A stretch of 64,000 nt of DNA from Rhodothermales bacterium. Its GTDB lineage: Bacteria; Bacteroidota; Rhodothermia; Rhodothermales; JAHQVL01. Position numbers and translations under genes: made by a program. The notes under the pieces are model-generated. The model worked only from the letters and a program-made list of their open reading frames with translations. It ran no database searches and was not told where the DNA came from. This document shows positions 17,741-25,706 of the stretch, piece by piece. The DNA lies in assembly GCA_041391505.1 (NCBI GenBank), contig JAWKNW010000019.1, forward strand, positions 60,089 to 124,088. Direction: 5' to 3'. Each line of letters starts with the position of its first letter. Within the stretch, counting starts at the first letter, position 1.

Positions 17741-17892
17741 CCTTGCATAGCGTGTTGCCATGCCGGGCGGTCCCTCGTCAAGCGCTCGCTTGCTCGCGCT
17801 GCTCGGGATGACGGGGCCTTGCACAGCGTGTTGCCATGCCGGGAGGTCCCTCGTCAAGCGCTCGCTTGCTCGCGCTGCTCGGGATGACGGGG
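17741..17892. repeat. Tandem direct repeat, two 76-bp units
   Basis: Positions 17741-17816 and 17817-17892 are near-identical 76-bp units; I count two mismatches. Each ends with CTGCTCGGGATGACGGGG. The reverse complement of this end resembles the start of the units at 17609 and 17695, so the whole 370-bp gap between the HerA-like and NRAMP-like genes is a mosaic of direct and inverted copies of one dispersed element. The second unit abuts the stop codon of the transporter gene exactly. Confidence 0.85.
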
Positions 17893-19086
17893 TCATCCCA
17901 CCATCCCGATCAAACCCACCACCGCCTGGTATGCCATATAGCTCGAAAAAACCAGGGCGATACCGCTCAACACATTCATGGCGGTCGAGTTGGTGTGTTC
18001 ACCCACGCTGTCCTTCCGGTTGAGCAGGATCAGCATGAACACGATCAGGAGGGGCATGAACAAGGCCTGGACGGCCAGCGAGGCGATCTGGATGAAAACC
18101 GGCCGGCCCCCGGTGAGCGGGGCGATCAGGCCGGCAGCACAGTAGGCCAGAGCGATCAGCCTGAAATGCAGCTGCCTGGGGTTGCGGGACAGCTGGAAGT
18201 AGTCGGACACCGTCCAGATCGAGACCAGCGCGTTCGGGAAGGCCGACGAGAGACCGGCGGCCACGAGCCCTACCACGAATAACGAGCCGGCGAACCGGCC
18301 GGCGAGCGGCTCCAGCGTGTAGGCCATGTCGATCGCCCTGTCGACCCGCAATCCCTGCGCATGCAACGTCGCCGCCGCGCAGATCATCACGATCCCCGAA
18401 ACGACGAAAACCAGCACGGCCGAGACAACGGCATCCTTCTGCTCGTGCTTCAGTTCAGCCAGCGTCCACCCCTTGTCGGCCACCACGAACGAACGCATCA
18501 CGACGATGCTGCCGGCCAGCGTCGTGCCCACCATCGCGGCCACGACGACGGCGCCGCCCTCGGGAACGCTGGGGATGAGGCCGGCCGCAATCTCCCCGGG
18601 CGAGGGGCGGACGAGAAACAGCTCGACGATAAAACTCGTCGCCAGCAGCGCGACCAGCACGATGAGCACGGTTTCGAAACGCTGGTAGGAGCCGAGCCAG
18701 ATGAAGACGAACACCAGGCTCGACCAGAAAACCGCCGAACCGAGGAAGCTGACGCCGAGCCACGAGGCAAACGCCTCGGACAGGATGCCGAGGACGCCGA
18801 TGTTCGAGGAAAACTGCCCGATGACGATCGCCAGCACGATGTAAAAAGCCGCCAGCTTTCCGATATGCCGGCGCACCGCGGCCACGAAGGTCTCCCCGGA
18901 GGCGAACGTCAGGCGGCTCATCGTGCTCATCAACACCCATAGGAAGAGGCAGGATGGCGCCAGCGCCCACAGCAGCGCCGTGCCGTGGTCCGCGCCGGCG
19001 ATGACGAGGGAGGATACACTGCCGGTGCCAATGGTGGCGCCGATCATGAACAGGGCGGGACCGAACGAGGCGAGCCGAAAACGCAT
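17893..19086 (-). CDS. NRAMP-fold transporter lacking the canonical metal motifs
   Basis: 397 residues, about 11 membrane helices, LeuT-fold. Helix 1 aligns with NRAMP (GPALFMIGATIGTGSVSS then HGTALLWAL) but the metal-binding DPGN is GTGS. Helix 6 aligns with MVGATVMPHNLYLHS of typical members yet reads MVGTTLAGSIVVMRS, so the MPH motif is AGS. The Asp, Asn and Met ligands of Mn/Fe transporters are therefore all absent. It probably carries a different substrate, such as hydrated Mg or a non-metal solute. The coding stop is directly at the edge of a tandem repeat. Family call is good; transport specificity is unknown. Confidence 0.8.
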   Translation of the reverse strand: MRFRLASFGPALFMIGATIGTGSVSSLVIAGADHGTALLWALAPSCLFLWVLMSTMSRLTFASGETFVAAVRRHIGKLAAFYIVLAIVIGQFSSNIGVLGILSEAFASWLGVSFLGSAVFWSSLVFVFIWLGSYQRFETVLIVLVALLATSFIVELFLVRPSPGEIAAGLIPSVPEGGAVVVAAMVGTTLAGSIVVMRSFVVADKGWTLAELKHEQKDAVVSAVLVFVVSGIVMICAAATLHAQGLRVDRAIDMAYTLEPLAGRFAGSLFVVGLVAAGLSSAFPNALVSIWTVSDYFQLSRNPRQLHFRLIALAYCAAGLIAPLTGGRPVFIQIASLAVQALFMPLLIVFMLILLNRKDSVGEHTNSTAMNVLSGIALVFSSYMAYQAVVGLIGMVG

Positions 19087-19132
19087 GGACGCGGCGGGTC
19101 TGGGTGGATAGAAGCGCGTGGGCTAAGGATAG

Positions 19133-19140
19133 CAAAGGTA
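19133..19140 (-). promoter_or_regulatory. Possible -7 box of a Bacteroidota-type promoter
   Basis: On the minus strand the sequence reads TACCTTTG, a match to the TAnnTTTG box of Bacteroidota housekeeping promoters, 46 bases before the transporter start. No clear -33 TTTG partner was found at the usual distance, so this is tentative. Confidence 0.3.
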
Positions 19141-19179
19141 CACTTTCCTTAAACCGCGAACCTCGATCCGTGAACCGGC

Positions 19180-20946
19180 CTACGTATTCACCCCGATCTG
19201 TTCGAGGATTTGCCGCATCTGGGAGAGGGTGAAGGGCGCTGAAAAGGCCCCGTCGAAGGCGGCCTGCTTGAACCGGGCGGTGTGGCCAATGGTTTTTCCG
19301 ACGCCGAGCGCGAAAAGCGGTGGGGTATCCGGTCCAAGCGACGCGCGGAGCTGCATCGCCGTCGAGCAGCCGTCCGGATCTTCGATGTTGACGTTGATCA
19401 GGATGGCTTCGTAGCCGGCTCCGGCCACGCGGCCGGCCAGGCCGGCGCCGCTGTCGGCCAGGTCCACACGGCATCCGAGGCGCCGAAGCATCTGGCGCGC
19501 GATGCGCTGGTTGACCGGTTGCTGGTCTACCAGCAGGATCGAGGGCCCATCGAGTAGTTCGACACGCGCCTCGGGCGGAGCCGGTGGCGTAATATCCCTC
19601 TTTTTGCGCTCGGCTTCGAGTGCGCGCACGAAGAGCAGGGCGTCCTTCCAGGCGGTGGACCAGATCGGTTGCATGATCGTCGCGATGAAGCGGCCCCGGT
19701 AGATCGACGGGATCGGTGTGCCCGGGCGCGTCAGCGCCGCCAGGGCGACATGACCGCATTTGGACAGCACGTTGAGATAGCCGGCCAGCTCCGACTCGTC
19801 TTCCGGCACGTCGATCAGGATGATCGGCGCCTCACGCCGGCTGCGGAGTTCGGTCGCAAGGGCCTCGGGCGATGCGTACGTCTGTGTCGGCACGGACCAC
19901 CGTTCGCCGAGCGTATCGAGGCGCGACCGGACCGCGGGATCCTCGGAGAGGACCAGCACGGGTCCTGCCTCGCGCAGGGGGAACGTCTCTTCGCGGACGA
20001 GCGGCGTACCGGTCACATCGAGCTCGAAATAAAAGCGCGAGCCCGCGCCCGTGTTGCTTTCAACGCCGAGCTCGCCGCCCAGCGTCCGCACCAGTTGACG
20101 CGCCAGCGCCAGGCCGAGTCCGGTGCCGCCATAGGCGCGCGTGTCGGACGAATCCACCTGGTAAAACAGATCGAATATCTGCGACTGATCGTCCGGGGCG
20201 ATCCCGATGCCGGTATCCCAGACCTCCAGGTAGAGCCGGTACCTGCGATCGGTTTTGTTCACCACGCGCAGACCGAGGCCGATCGTACCTTCGTGGGTGA
20301 ACTTGACCGCGTTGCTGAGGAGACATTCCAGAATCTTGTTGAAGCGCGGGGCATCGATTTCTACCGTCGCCGGCATGTCCGCCGCTACGTCCAGCGCCAC
20401 CCGGAGTCCTTTCTCGAAGGCCTGCCGGAAGGGTTCGCTGGCGACCTTTTCGATGGTCTGTTCGAGCGAGATCGGCGTCGGCGAGAGCATCACGTCCTCG
20501 GCGTTCAGCTGACTGTACTCGAGCACGTTCTGGATGATCGAAAGCAGGTTGGCACCACTCACGCGAACGGTCTCCACATAGTCGGTCTGTTCGTCGTTGA
20601 GCGGCGTACTCGCCAGCAATTCGGCCATCCCCAGGATGCCGTTCAGGGGCGTGCGCAACTCGTGGCTCATGATCCCCAGAAAATCCTGCTTGGCGTCGTT
20701 CCCGGATTTCCCGCCGGCTTCGTACCGCGCGAGACGGTCCGTCAGCGACTGGTTTTGGATGCGTTCGGCGTCCAGCGCCGCCTGGACGGCATCGAGCTGC
20801 CGCGCGAGCGCGTCGGCTTTTTGCTGCAACGCATCCACGGAAGCCCGGACCGCGTCGAGCGGATCGGATGCTTCGTTGCGGGGCATGCCTGCACGATCCA
20901 CGGGATGGTGTTCAGGATGCTGCGATATCTTTTCGGATTCGCTCAT
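19180..20946 (-). CDS. Soluble hybrid histidine kinase with two degenerate receiver domains
   Basis: 588 residues from the ATG at 20946, no membrane helix. An N-terminal coiled coil (about 30-75) leads to HisKA with the phospho-acceptor His at about 95 in SHELRTPLNG. The HATPase domain is intact (LLSNAVKFT N-box, DTGIGI, GGTGLGLALA). The first receiver-like domain (about 330-445) keeps the acceptor Asp (IILIDVPED) but the conserved Lys is Gln (MQPIW). The second (about 470-588) has VDQQP for VDDNP, LINVNIED for the Asp-bearing strand, and SAPF for KPF, so acceptor Asp and Lys are both gone. It sits 147 bp downstream of a small gene and 93 bp upstream of the transporter. Sensing is cytoplasmic, the partner is unknown. 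Confidence 0.88.
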   Translation of the reverse strand: MSESEKISQHPEHHPVDRAGMPRNEASDPLDAVRASVDALQQKADALARQLDAVQAALDAERIQNQSLTDRLARYEAGGKSGNDAKQDFLGIMSHELRTPLNGILGMAELLASTPLNDEQTDYVETVRVSGANLLSIIQNVLEYSQLNAEDVMLSPTPISLEQTIEKVASEPFRQAFEKGLRVALDVAADMPATVEIDAPRFNKILECLLSNAVKFTHEGTIGLGLRVVNKTDRRYRLYLEVWDTGIGIAPDDQSQIFDLFYQVDSSDTRAYGGTGLGLALARQLVRTLGGELGVESNTGAGSRFYFELDVTGTPLVREETFPLREAGPVLVLSEDPAVRSRLDTLGERWSVPTQTYASPEALATELRSRREAPIILIDVPEDESELAGYLNVLSKCGHVALAALTRPGTPIPSIYRGRFIATIMQPIWSTAWKDALLFVRALEAERKKRDITPPAPPEARVELLDGPSILLVDQQPVNQRIARQMLRRLGCRVDLADSGAGLAGRVAGAGYEAILINVNIEDPDGCSTAMQLRASLGPDTPPLFALGVGKTIGHTARFKQAAFDGAFSAPFTLSQMRQILEQIGVNT

Positions 20947-21093
20947 GCATTGGCGTTGCCGCCGGGGCTGGGTGCGCCTGCCTGCGGCGTGGTGGCAACA
21001 GCGTTCGGGTTCTGAAGAAAAATGTGCCGCCACGGAGCATAAAAGGCGGATATGGCCGGCCAACCCGCGTTGAGGCGAAAGGTGTGCCGGCGC

Positions 21094-21450
21094 TCAGGCG
21101 CCGAAGCTGAAGCCGCTGATATCGTCCATCCGGATGCGCCAGTAGCCCAGGGGCCGGTGGGGGCGCGGGGTGCCGTCGTGGACCTGCGCCTGCTCCATGT
21201 GCAGATACGTCCGCCGGCTCGTTTCCGACACGTCCTCGAAAAGCGACAGGATCTCATCGAGGCCGGGCATGTTCTCTTCGTGGACCTGCGCGTTGAATTG
21301 ATGGCGCATGCCCTTCATAAAGCGCCGTTCACTCACGATGCGGCCGGAAATGACGGCGCCGCCGACCGTCACCGTGGCCGTGAACGTGTACCCGTGTTCA
21401 ACCAGGCGGACAACGGCGAGCAGTAACGGGTCGTGGGTCTCGGCGGACAT
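21094..21450 (-). CDS. Small uncharacterised protein, weakly GvpU-like
   Basis: 118 residues from the ATG at 21450 (MSAETHDPLLLAVVRLVEHG). The body is a compact alpha/beta pattern: TFTATVTVGGAVISGRIVSE followed by charged helices and ending in WRIRMDDISGFSFG. The strand pattern and size recall GvpU-type gas-vesicle accessory proteins, but no gas vesicle gene is in this window, so the resemblance is only a suggestion. It lies upstream of the hybrid kinase on the same strand and divergent from the DUF1223 gene. Confidence 0.6.
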   Translation of the reverse strand: MSAETHDPLLLAVVRLVEHGYTFTATVTVGGAVISGRIVSERRFMKGMRHQFNAQVHEENMPGLDEILSLFEDVSETSRRTYLHMEQAQVHDGTPRPHRPLGYWRIRMDDISGFSFGA

Positions 21451-21554
21451 AGCAAGTATCTGCGCCCGGGGCGGACGCCTTCGTCGGTCTGGGTGTGCAA
21501 CCAACAAGCCATACGGCGGCACGCGCCTTGCGTTGCGCCGGCTCCGGAGGGAAC

Positions 21555-22343
21555 GTGAATCGAACGGCAATCGGCATCGTGTTGATCGCTTCAGTCGCTG
21601 CACTGCTGGCGTTTGACGGCTTCATGGATCGCAGCGGCGAGGGGGAAGACGGCCCGCCGGCCGGCGAGCGGGCGGTCGTGCTGGAGCTGTTTACCTCGCA
21701 AGGATGCTCCAGCTGCCCGCCGGCGGATGCGCTGCTGCGACGCATCGCCGCTTCCGATGCCTTCGGGAAAACGGTCGTCCCGCTGGCTTTTCATGTCGAC
21801 TACTGGAACGATCTGGGATGGCGCGATCCGTATTCCGATGCGCGATGGACCGACCGGCAGTCGGATTACGCCGCGGCGATGGGCGCCGCCACGCTCTACA
21901 CCCCGCAGCTGGTGGTGCAGGGGCGGGAGTCTTTCGTGGGATCCCGGGCTGTCGCCATTGAAGACGCCATCCGCAAGGCGGCCGGCGAGCCGGCGGAGGC
22001 GCGCATTGGGCCCGTCGAATGGACGGTCCGGGGCGACACGCTCGCGGTATCCACCCGCGTCGACAGCCCATCGCCCGTTCAGGTCCAGTTTGTGCTCTTT
22101 CAGCGGGGATTGGCCACCGAGGTAACCCGCGGCGAGAACAAAGGGAAACGACTGGAGAACGACTATGTGGTGCGAAGCCTCGTTTCGCTGCCCGCCCGAT
22201 CAGCGGGCGCATCCGCCGAGGCGCTACTGGCATGGCCGCCGGCGGTGCCGCGCGACCGGATCGGTCTGGCCGTCCTGGTTCGGGATCCAGGCACCCTGCA
22301 CATCGTTGCAGCGAGCCAGATCGATGTGAGGGTCGACGATTGA
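21555..22343 (+). CDS. DUF1223 thioredoxin-like exported protein
   Basis: 262 residues from a GTG at 21555, supported by a strong GGAGG at 21546-21550. An N-terminal membrane anchor or signal (IGIVLIASVAALLAF) precedes the DUF1223 domain: VLELFTSQGCSSCPPADALL with a CxxC, then FHVDYWNDLGWRDPYSD and TLYTPQLVVQG. The thioredoxin-like fold and CSSC suggest redox or thiol chemistry on the periplasmic side. No partner is adjacent: the gene is divergent from the small gene at 21450. Confidence 0.88.
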   Translation: MNRTAIGIVLIASVAALLAFDGFMDRSGEGEDGPPAGERAVVLELFTSQGCSSCPPADALLRRIAASDAFGKTVVPLAFHVDYWNDLGWRDPYSDARWTDRQSDYAAAMGAATLYTPQLVVQGRESFVGSRAVAIEDAIRKAAGEPAEARIGPVEWTVRGDTLAVSTRVDSPSPVQVQFVLFQRGLATEVTRGENKGKRLENDYVVRSLVSLPARSAGASAEALLAWPPAVPRDRIGLAVLVRDPGTLHIVAASQIDVRVDD

Positions 22344-22379
22344 TGGGCCGACCGCCTGCATCGCTTGTCTTTTAATCTC

Positions 22380-22515
22380 GTGTTACGCAAGGCATCGTGT
22401 CCATCTGTGGATGCAAGATGAAGGATGCAGGATTTCGACCGAAAAGCCTGTTGCCCGGTACAAAATCCCGCACCTTGCATCCTGCATCAGATTACCAGGC
22501 ACACGGCTGCGTAAG
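22380..22515. repeat. Imperfect inverted-repeat mosaic
   Basis: Nested inverted arms: TTACGCA (22383-22389) with TGCGTAA (22508-22514), and GATGCAGGAT (22424-22433) with ATCCTGCATC (22479-22488). Short word repeats (GATGCAAGATG, GATGCAGG) fill the arms. It looks like a small non-coding palindromic element rather than a terminator; there is no T-run. Confidence 0.65.
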
Positions 22516-22579
22516 ATCAGTTTTAATCTGACGCCGTTGTTCGTATGTTCTGGTGCTCTGTTTACTGACGCCGATCTTC

Positions 22580-22792
22580 ATGTCACATACCATGGTTTCA
22601 CAGCAAGACCGCGATCGACTCATCGCCGAGATCGATGCGTTGAATCGGCTCTACGAGGATACGAAGGAGTACCTGGAAAACGGTCTGCAGGACCCAACGA
22701 TCACTCAGGAAGATTTCGCCGAAGGCGCCATGCGCGCCATGCGGCTGCTCATCCGGCTCAAAGTCATGCTGGACGACTACGCCGCGCTCTAG
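22580..22792 (+). CDS. Small acidic helical protein of unknown function
   Basis: About 70 residues from the ATG at 22580; starts at 22553 (TTG-like, longer) or 22592 are possible. The sequence is soluble and helical (RLIAEIDALNRLYEDTKEYLENG, then DPTITQEDFAEGAMRAMRLL). A terminator follows closely, which supports a real gene. No family recognised. Confidence 0.6.
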   Translation: MSHTMVSQQDRDRLIAEIDALNRLYEDTKEYLENGLQDPTITQEDFAEGAMRAMRLLIRLKVMLDDYAAL

Positions 22793-22816
22793 ACCGCATC
22801 GAAACGACGTAAAAAA

Positions 22817-22844
22817 CAAAGCCCGGTCCGAAGACCGGGCTTTG
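22817..22844. terminator. Bidirectional-looking terminator hairpin
   Basis: Perfect 12-bp stem CAAAGCCCGGTC / GACCGGGCTTTG with loop CGAA, 24 bases after the small helical gene. An A-run precedes it on the plus strand, so it could also stop minus-strand transcription. The following 227 bp to 23071 contain only a small hairpin (CACCTGCC/GGCAGGTG at 22895-22912) and no gene that I can support. Confidence 0.75.
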
Positions 22845-23071
22845 ACCCACCACAGAAAGAGGTCCACCCTTGCGGGGTGTTCTCATGCTATTGACACCTG
22901 CCGAGGCAGGTGACCTCAAAGCTGGTATCGGCCGGCGCGCATCGCGTCTTAAGGGCTGACCGTGCGTCATGGCGTACGGGCCGGCAGTTTTTTTCACGCA
23001 CCGTGGCGCGATGTCCGGACACGCTGAAATCCCGGCATGGACGCAAAAACCGAAGCAGATCCAGCGGCCGT

Positions 23072-23707
23072 TTATTGACCCGTCGGTCGGCCAGGAGGTA
23101 CGGCAAACCCGGATTCACCGGGCTCTCCGCCTTCACCGCCGGAGAGCAGGATTGCCGTCGTCACGCCGAGCGCCGCGGCGCCGGCCCCGCCGATCAGCAG
23201 AAAGCGCCGGCGTGAACCATTCGAGGTGGCGACAGGCGTCGGAACGACGAGGGAGTCGACCGCGACGAGCGTCGTGTCCGGGACCGGAGCCACCGGGGCG
23301 CCCGGAGGCAGGAGCCTCCCGTCCGCGAGCATCTCCGTTTTGACTTCCGCGATCAACACGCGGAACGGAGGCGGAAGCCGCTGGTCGGGCGTATAGTCCG
23401 GGTTCAGGAGAAACAGCGATGCGATGAGTTCGCGCGCCTTTTCCTGCTCGCCCAGGGCGATGTACGAGCGGGCGGCCAGCGTATGCGCCATGACGGCGTC
23501 GTCGCCGCGGAACATGCCGGCTTCGATGCACGGCGAAAACAGCGCGATGGCCCGATCGAATTCCCCGTTATAATAGGCGCGTTCGGCGTTCAGCCGCTGG
23601 GTCAAACAGGTGGAGGCATCCTGCGCCAGCGCCGCGGCGGGCGCACCGAGCGCGAGGACGGCGATCACGAGGAGGAGACGCGAGGCGTTGTGTCTGGGTT
23701 TGCGCAT
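23072..23707 (-). CDS. Exported TPR protein with C-terminal membrane helix
   Basis: 211 residues: signal peptide (LLLVIAVLALGAPAAALA), a TPR-like helical region (NAERAYYNGEFDRAIALFSP, then RSYIALGEQEKARELIASL), the segment DQRLPPPFRVLIAEVKTEM, and a C-terminal membrane helix (FLLIGGAGAAALGVTTAILL). The helical part with its Pro-Pro tail is like the N-terminal domain of the two CsgG/FlgO-like proteins at 36661 and 37914, hinting at a shared module. It is 14 bp downstream of a PEGA kinase gene and is likely cotranscribed. Exact role unknown; probably an envelope partner of the kinase. Confidence 0.8.
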   Translation of the reverse strand: MRKPRHNASRLLLVIAVLALGAPAAALAQDASTCLTQRLNAERAYYNGEFDRAIALFSPCIEAGMFRGDDAVMAHTLAARSYIALGEQEKARELIASLFLLNPDYTPDQRLPPPFRVLIAEVKTEMLADGRLLPPGAPVAPVPDTTLVAVDSLVVPTPVATSNGSRRRFLLIGGAGAAALGVTTAILLSGGEGGEPGESGFAVPPGRPTGQ

Positions 23708-23721
23708 GGGCGGTGCGGGCG

Positions 23722-25623
23722 TCAGCGACGCCCGTCGTCTGGCAATTTGCGTAGGGTGAAACGAAAGAGGTTAGACGTCGAACCGTCGAAGTTGATGGGT
23801 TCGGGGGGATCCACCAGTTCGTAGCCCTCGGCCCGCACGTCCAGCGTGTGGAGGCCTACCGGCACCTCCAGCTGCCACGGCGTGAACAGACCGGTCGATT
23901 TGCCATCGAGGAAGATCTCCGCGGACGGAGGGAAGCTGATGCCATCTTCCTCGAAAGCAGTAACGCGCAGACGGACGGTCTGCGTAAAATCGACGCTGAC
24001 GATTTTGGGATCGCCGGGCGTCACGATGAGCGTCTGCCGCCACTCACCGTATTGCGGATTGCGGATCGATACCAGCAGGGTATCCGCCGGCAGTTTGACC
24101 TCCACCTCCTCCGTGATGCCCTCCAGGATCAACTCGTCGTCGACGTACAGATCGCCTGAGGGGCGGACGGAGAGCTGGACCGACCCCTGGATCCGCAACA
24201 GGGTGGCCAGCACGGCGCGCACTTCGCCGGCGTCAACCGTGGCGTCCATCGTGGCCGGCAAGTAGGATTCCTTGAAGAGCGAGACCTGCACGTCGCCCGG
24301 GCTGAGGCCGCGCACCGTCGTCGGCGTGAAGCCGTAATTCCGGCCGTTGATGCGCACCTGCGCGCCGGGCGGCGTCGATTCCACCCACAGACTGCCCACA
24401 AGCGGCGCTGCCGGGGGCTCCACGGGCTCGTCCGGCAACCGGGTCGTGTCGGACGCATTCGTCGCGAGGAACGTCGAGTCGCCGCTGCCAGGGAGGATGT
24501 CGGTCGAATCGTCGGACAGGATGCCCGGGGTGACCGGGTACGGACCCTGGTTCGACGCGGCCGAGGCGGTCGGCGGCTGCTGGGGCTGACTGTTGCCGGT
24601 GGCCGGCGGCGCCGGGCGGCCCGGACGGTAGAAGATGGCGAAGGCCAGCAGGATGCACACCACCGTCGCGGCGACCAGGCTGTACACCTTGCCGCGCGAC
24701 GTCTGCAGCGTCACGCCCGGCGCCTGCGACCCATTCGCGTAGATCGTGGTCGCGCCGCTGGTATGCTGCTCTTTCTCGAACTCTTCCAGCGCCGCCTTCA
24801 TTTCGGCGGCCGACTGATACCGCTTGTCCGGATCTTTCTCGAGCGCCTTCATGATGATCCGCGCCAGCGCCCGTGGAATTTCCGGGTTGTTCTTGCGGAT
24901 ATCGGGGAAGGGCTCCTCGACGATGATTTTCTGGATCGTGTATCCGCTCGCGTTTTTGTCGAACGGAAGCGTGCCGGCGAGCGACTCGTACATCGACATC
25001 CCGAGTGAGAAGATGTCGCCGCGGTGATCGACGTTCTTCAGGCCACGGATCTGCTCGGGCGGCATGTAATGGATGGTGCCGCCGGTGGCCACAGTCACCG
25101 TGGTGTCGTGACCGAGGCCACCGCCTTCTTGCAGCACCTTCGCCAGGCCGAAGTCCGTGATCTTCACCACGTTGTTCGGCGCGAGGAGAATATTGCGCGG
25201 TTTGATGTCCCGATGGATCACACCGGCGCTGTGCGCGAAGTGAAACGCGGACAACATCTGTTTCAACAGATAGACCGACTCGTTCCACGAAAGGGCGCCG
25301 TGCGTTTCGAGGTACTCCGCCAGCGTCGGGCCATGCACGTACTCCATCGAGATGTAATAACCCAGATCGAACGGCCGAAACGCATACACGAGTACGATAT
25401 TCGGATGATGGATCTGGGCCAGGGCGCGCGCTTCGAGCCGGAAGCGGCGGATGAAGGAGTCGTCCTGGGCGAGGGCGGGGTTGATGATCTTGAGCGCGAC
25501 CGTCCGCGACAGCTCGACATTCTCCGCCTTGAATACGATGCCCATACCGCCACGCCCGAGCACCGCGTCGATGCGGTGTCCGTCCACTTCTTTCCCTATG
25601 AAAGATTCCGGGCGCGGATACAT
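23722..25623 (-). CDS. Membrane Ser/Thr protein kinase with three PEGA-like extracytoplasmic repeats
   Basis: 633 residues from the ATG at 25623. The kinase domain spans about 15-285: glycine loop GRGGMG, ATP Lys at 45, catalytic HRDIKPRN (Asp 139) and DFG (Asp 157). A juxtamembrane region is followed by one membrane helix (about 313-332), a Pro-rich linker, and three PEGA-like beta units (about 400-470, 472-540, 541-625; for example LWVESTPPGAQVRINGRNYG). PEGA domains are thought to bind envelope components. The kinase is therefore an intact Hanks-type enzyme with an external sensor. It lies between the giant secreted protein and the TPR gene, all minus strand; a terminator after the giant gene suggests its own promoter. 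Confidence 0.93.
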   Translation of the reverse strand: MYPRPESFIGKEVDGHRIDAVLGRGGMGIVFKAENVELSRTVALKIINPALAQDDSFIRRFRLEARALAQIHHPNIVLVYAFRPFDLGYYISMEYVHGPTLAEYLETHGALSWNESVYLLKQMLSAFHFAHSAGVIHRDIKPRNILLAPNNVVKITDFGLAKVLQEGGGLGHDTTVTVATGGTIHYMPPEQIRGLKNVDHRGDIFSLGMSMYESLAGTLPFDKNASGYTIQKIIVEEPFPDIRKNNPEIPRALARIIMKALEKDPDKRYQSAAEMKAALEEFEKEQHTSGATTIYANGSQAPGVTLQTSRGKVYSLVAATVVCILLAFAIFYRPGRPAPPATGNSQPQQPPTASAASNQGPYPVTPGILSDDSTDILPGSGDSTFLATNASDTTRLPDEPVEPPAAPLVGSLWVESTPPGAQVRINGRNYGFTPTTVRGLSPGDVQVSLFKESYLPATMDATVDAGEVRAVLATLLRIQGSVQLSVRPSGDLYVDDELILEGITEEVEVKLPADTLLVSIRNPQYGEWRQTLIVTPGDPKIVSVDFTQTVRLRVTAFEEDGISFPPSAEIFLDGKSTGLFTPWQLEVPVGLHTLDVRAEGYELVDPPEPINFDGSTSNLFRFTLRKLPDDGRR

Positions 25624-25672
25624 GGTAGCGTGTCGGGAGCGTCTGATACGGGCTCGGAGCCCTGCAGGCAAT

Positions 25673-25700
25673 GAAAAAAGGGCGGCGGGCCAGGCCCGTC
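25673..25700 (-). terminator. Rho-independent terminator of the giant protein gene
   Basis: On the minus strand a CGGGC-CTG-GCCCG hairpin (25686-25698), extended by GC-rich flanks, is followed by a run of six T, just after the TAA at 25707. Confidence 0.6.
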
Positions 25701-25706
25701 GCGTCG

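Noticed and set aside
17609..17892. Possible CRISPR array
   Set aside because: Units are tandem without unique spacers, and copies occur in both orientations; not a CRISPR layout.
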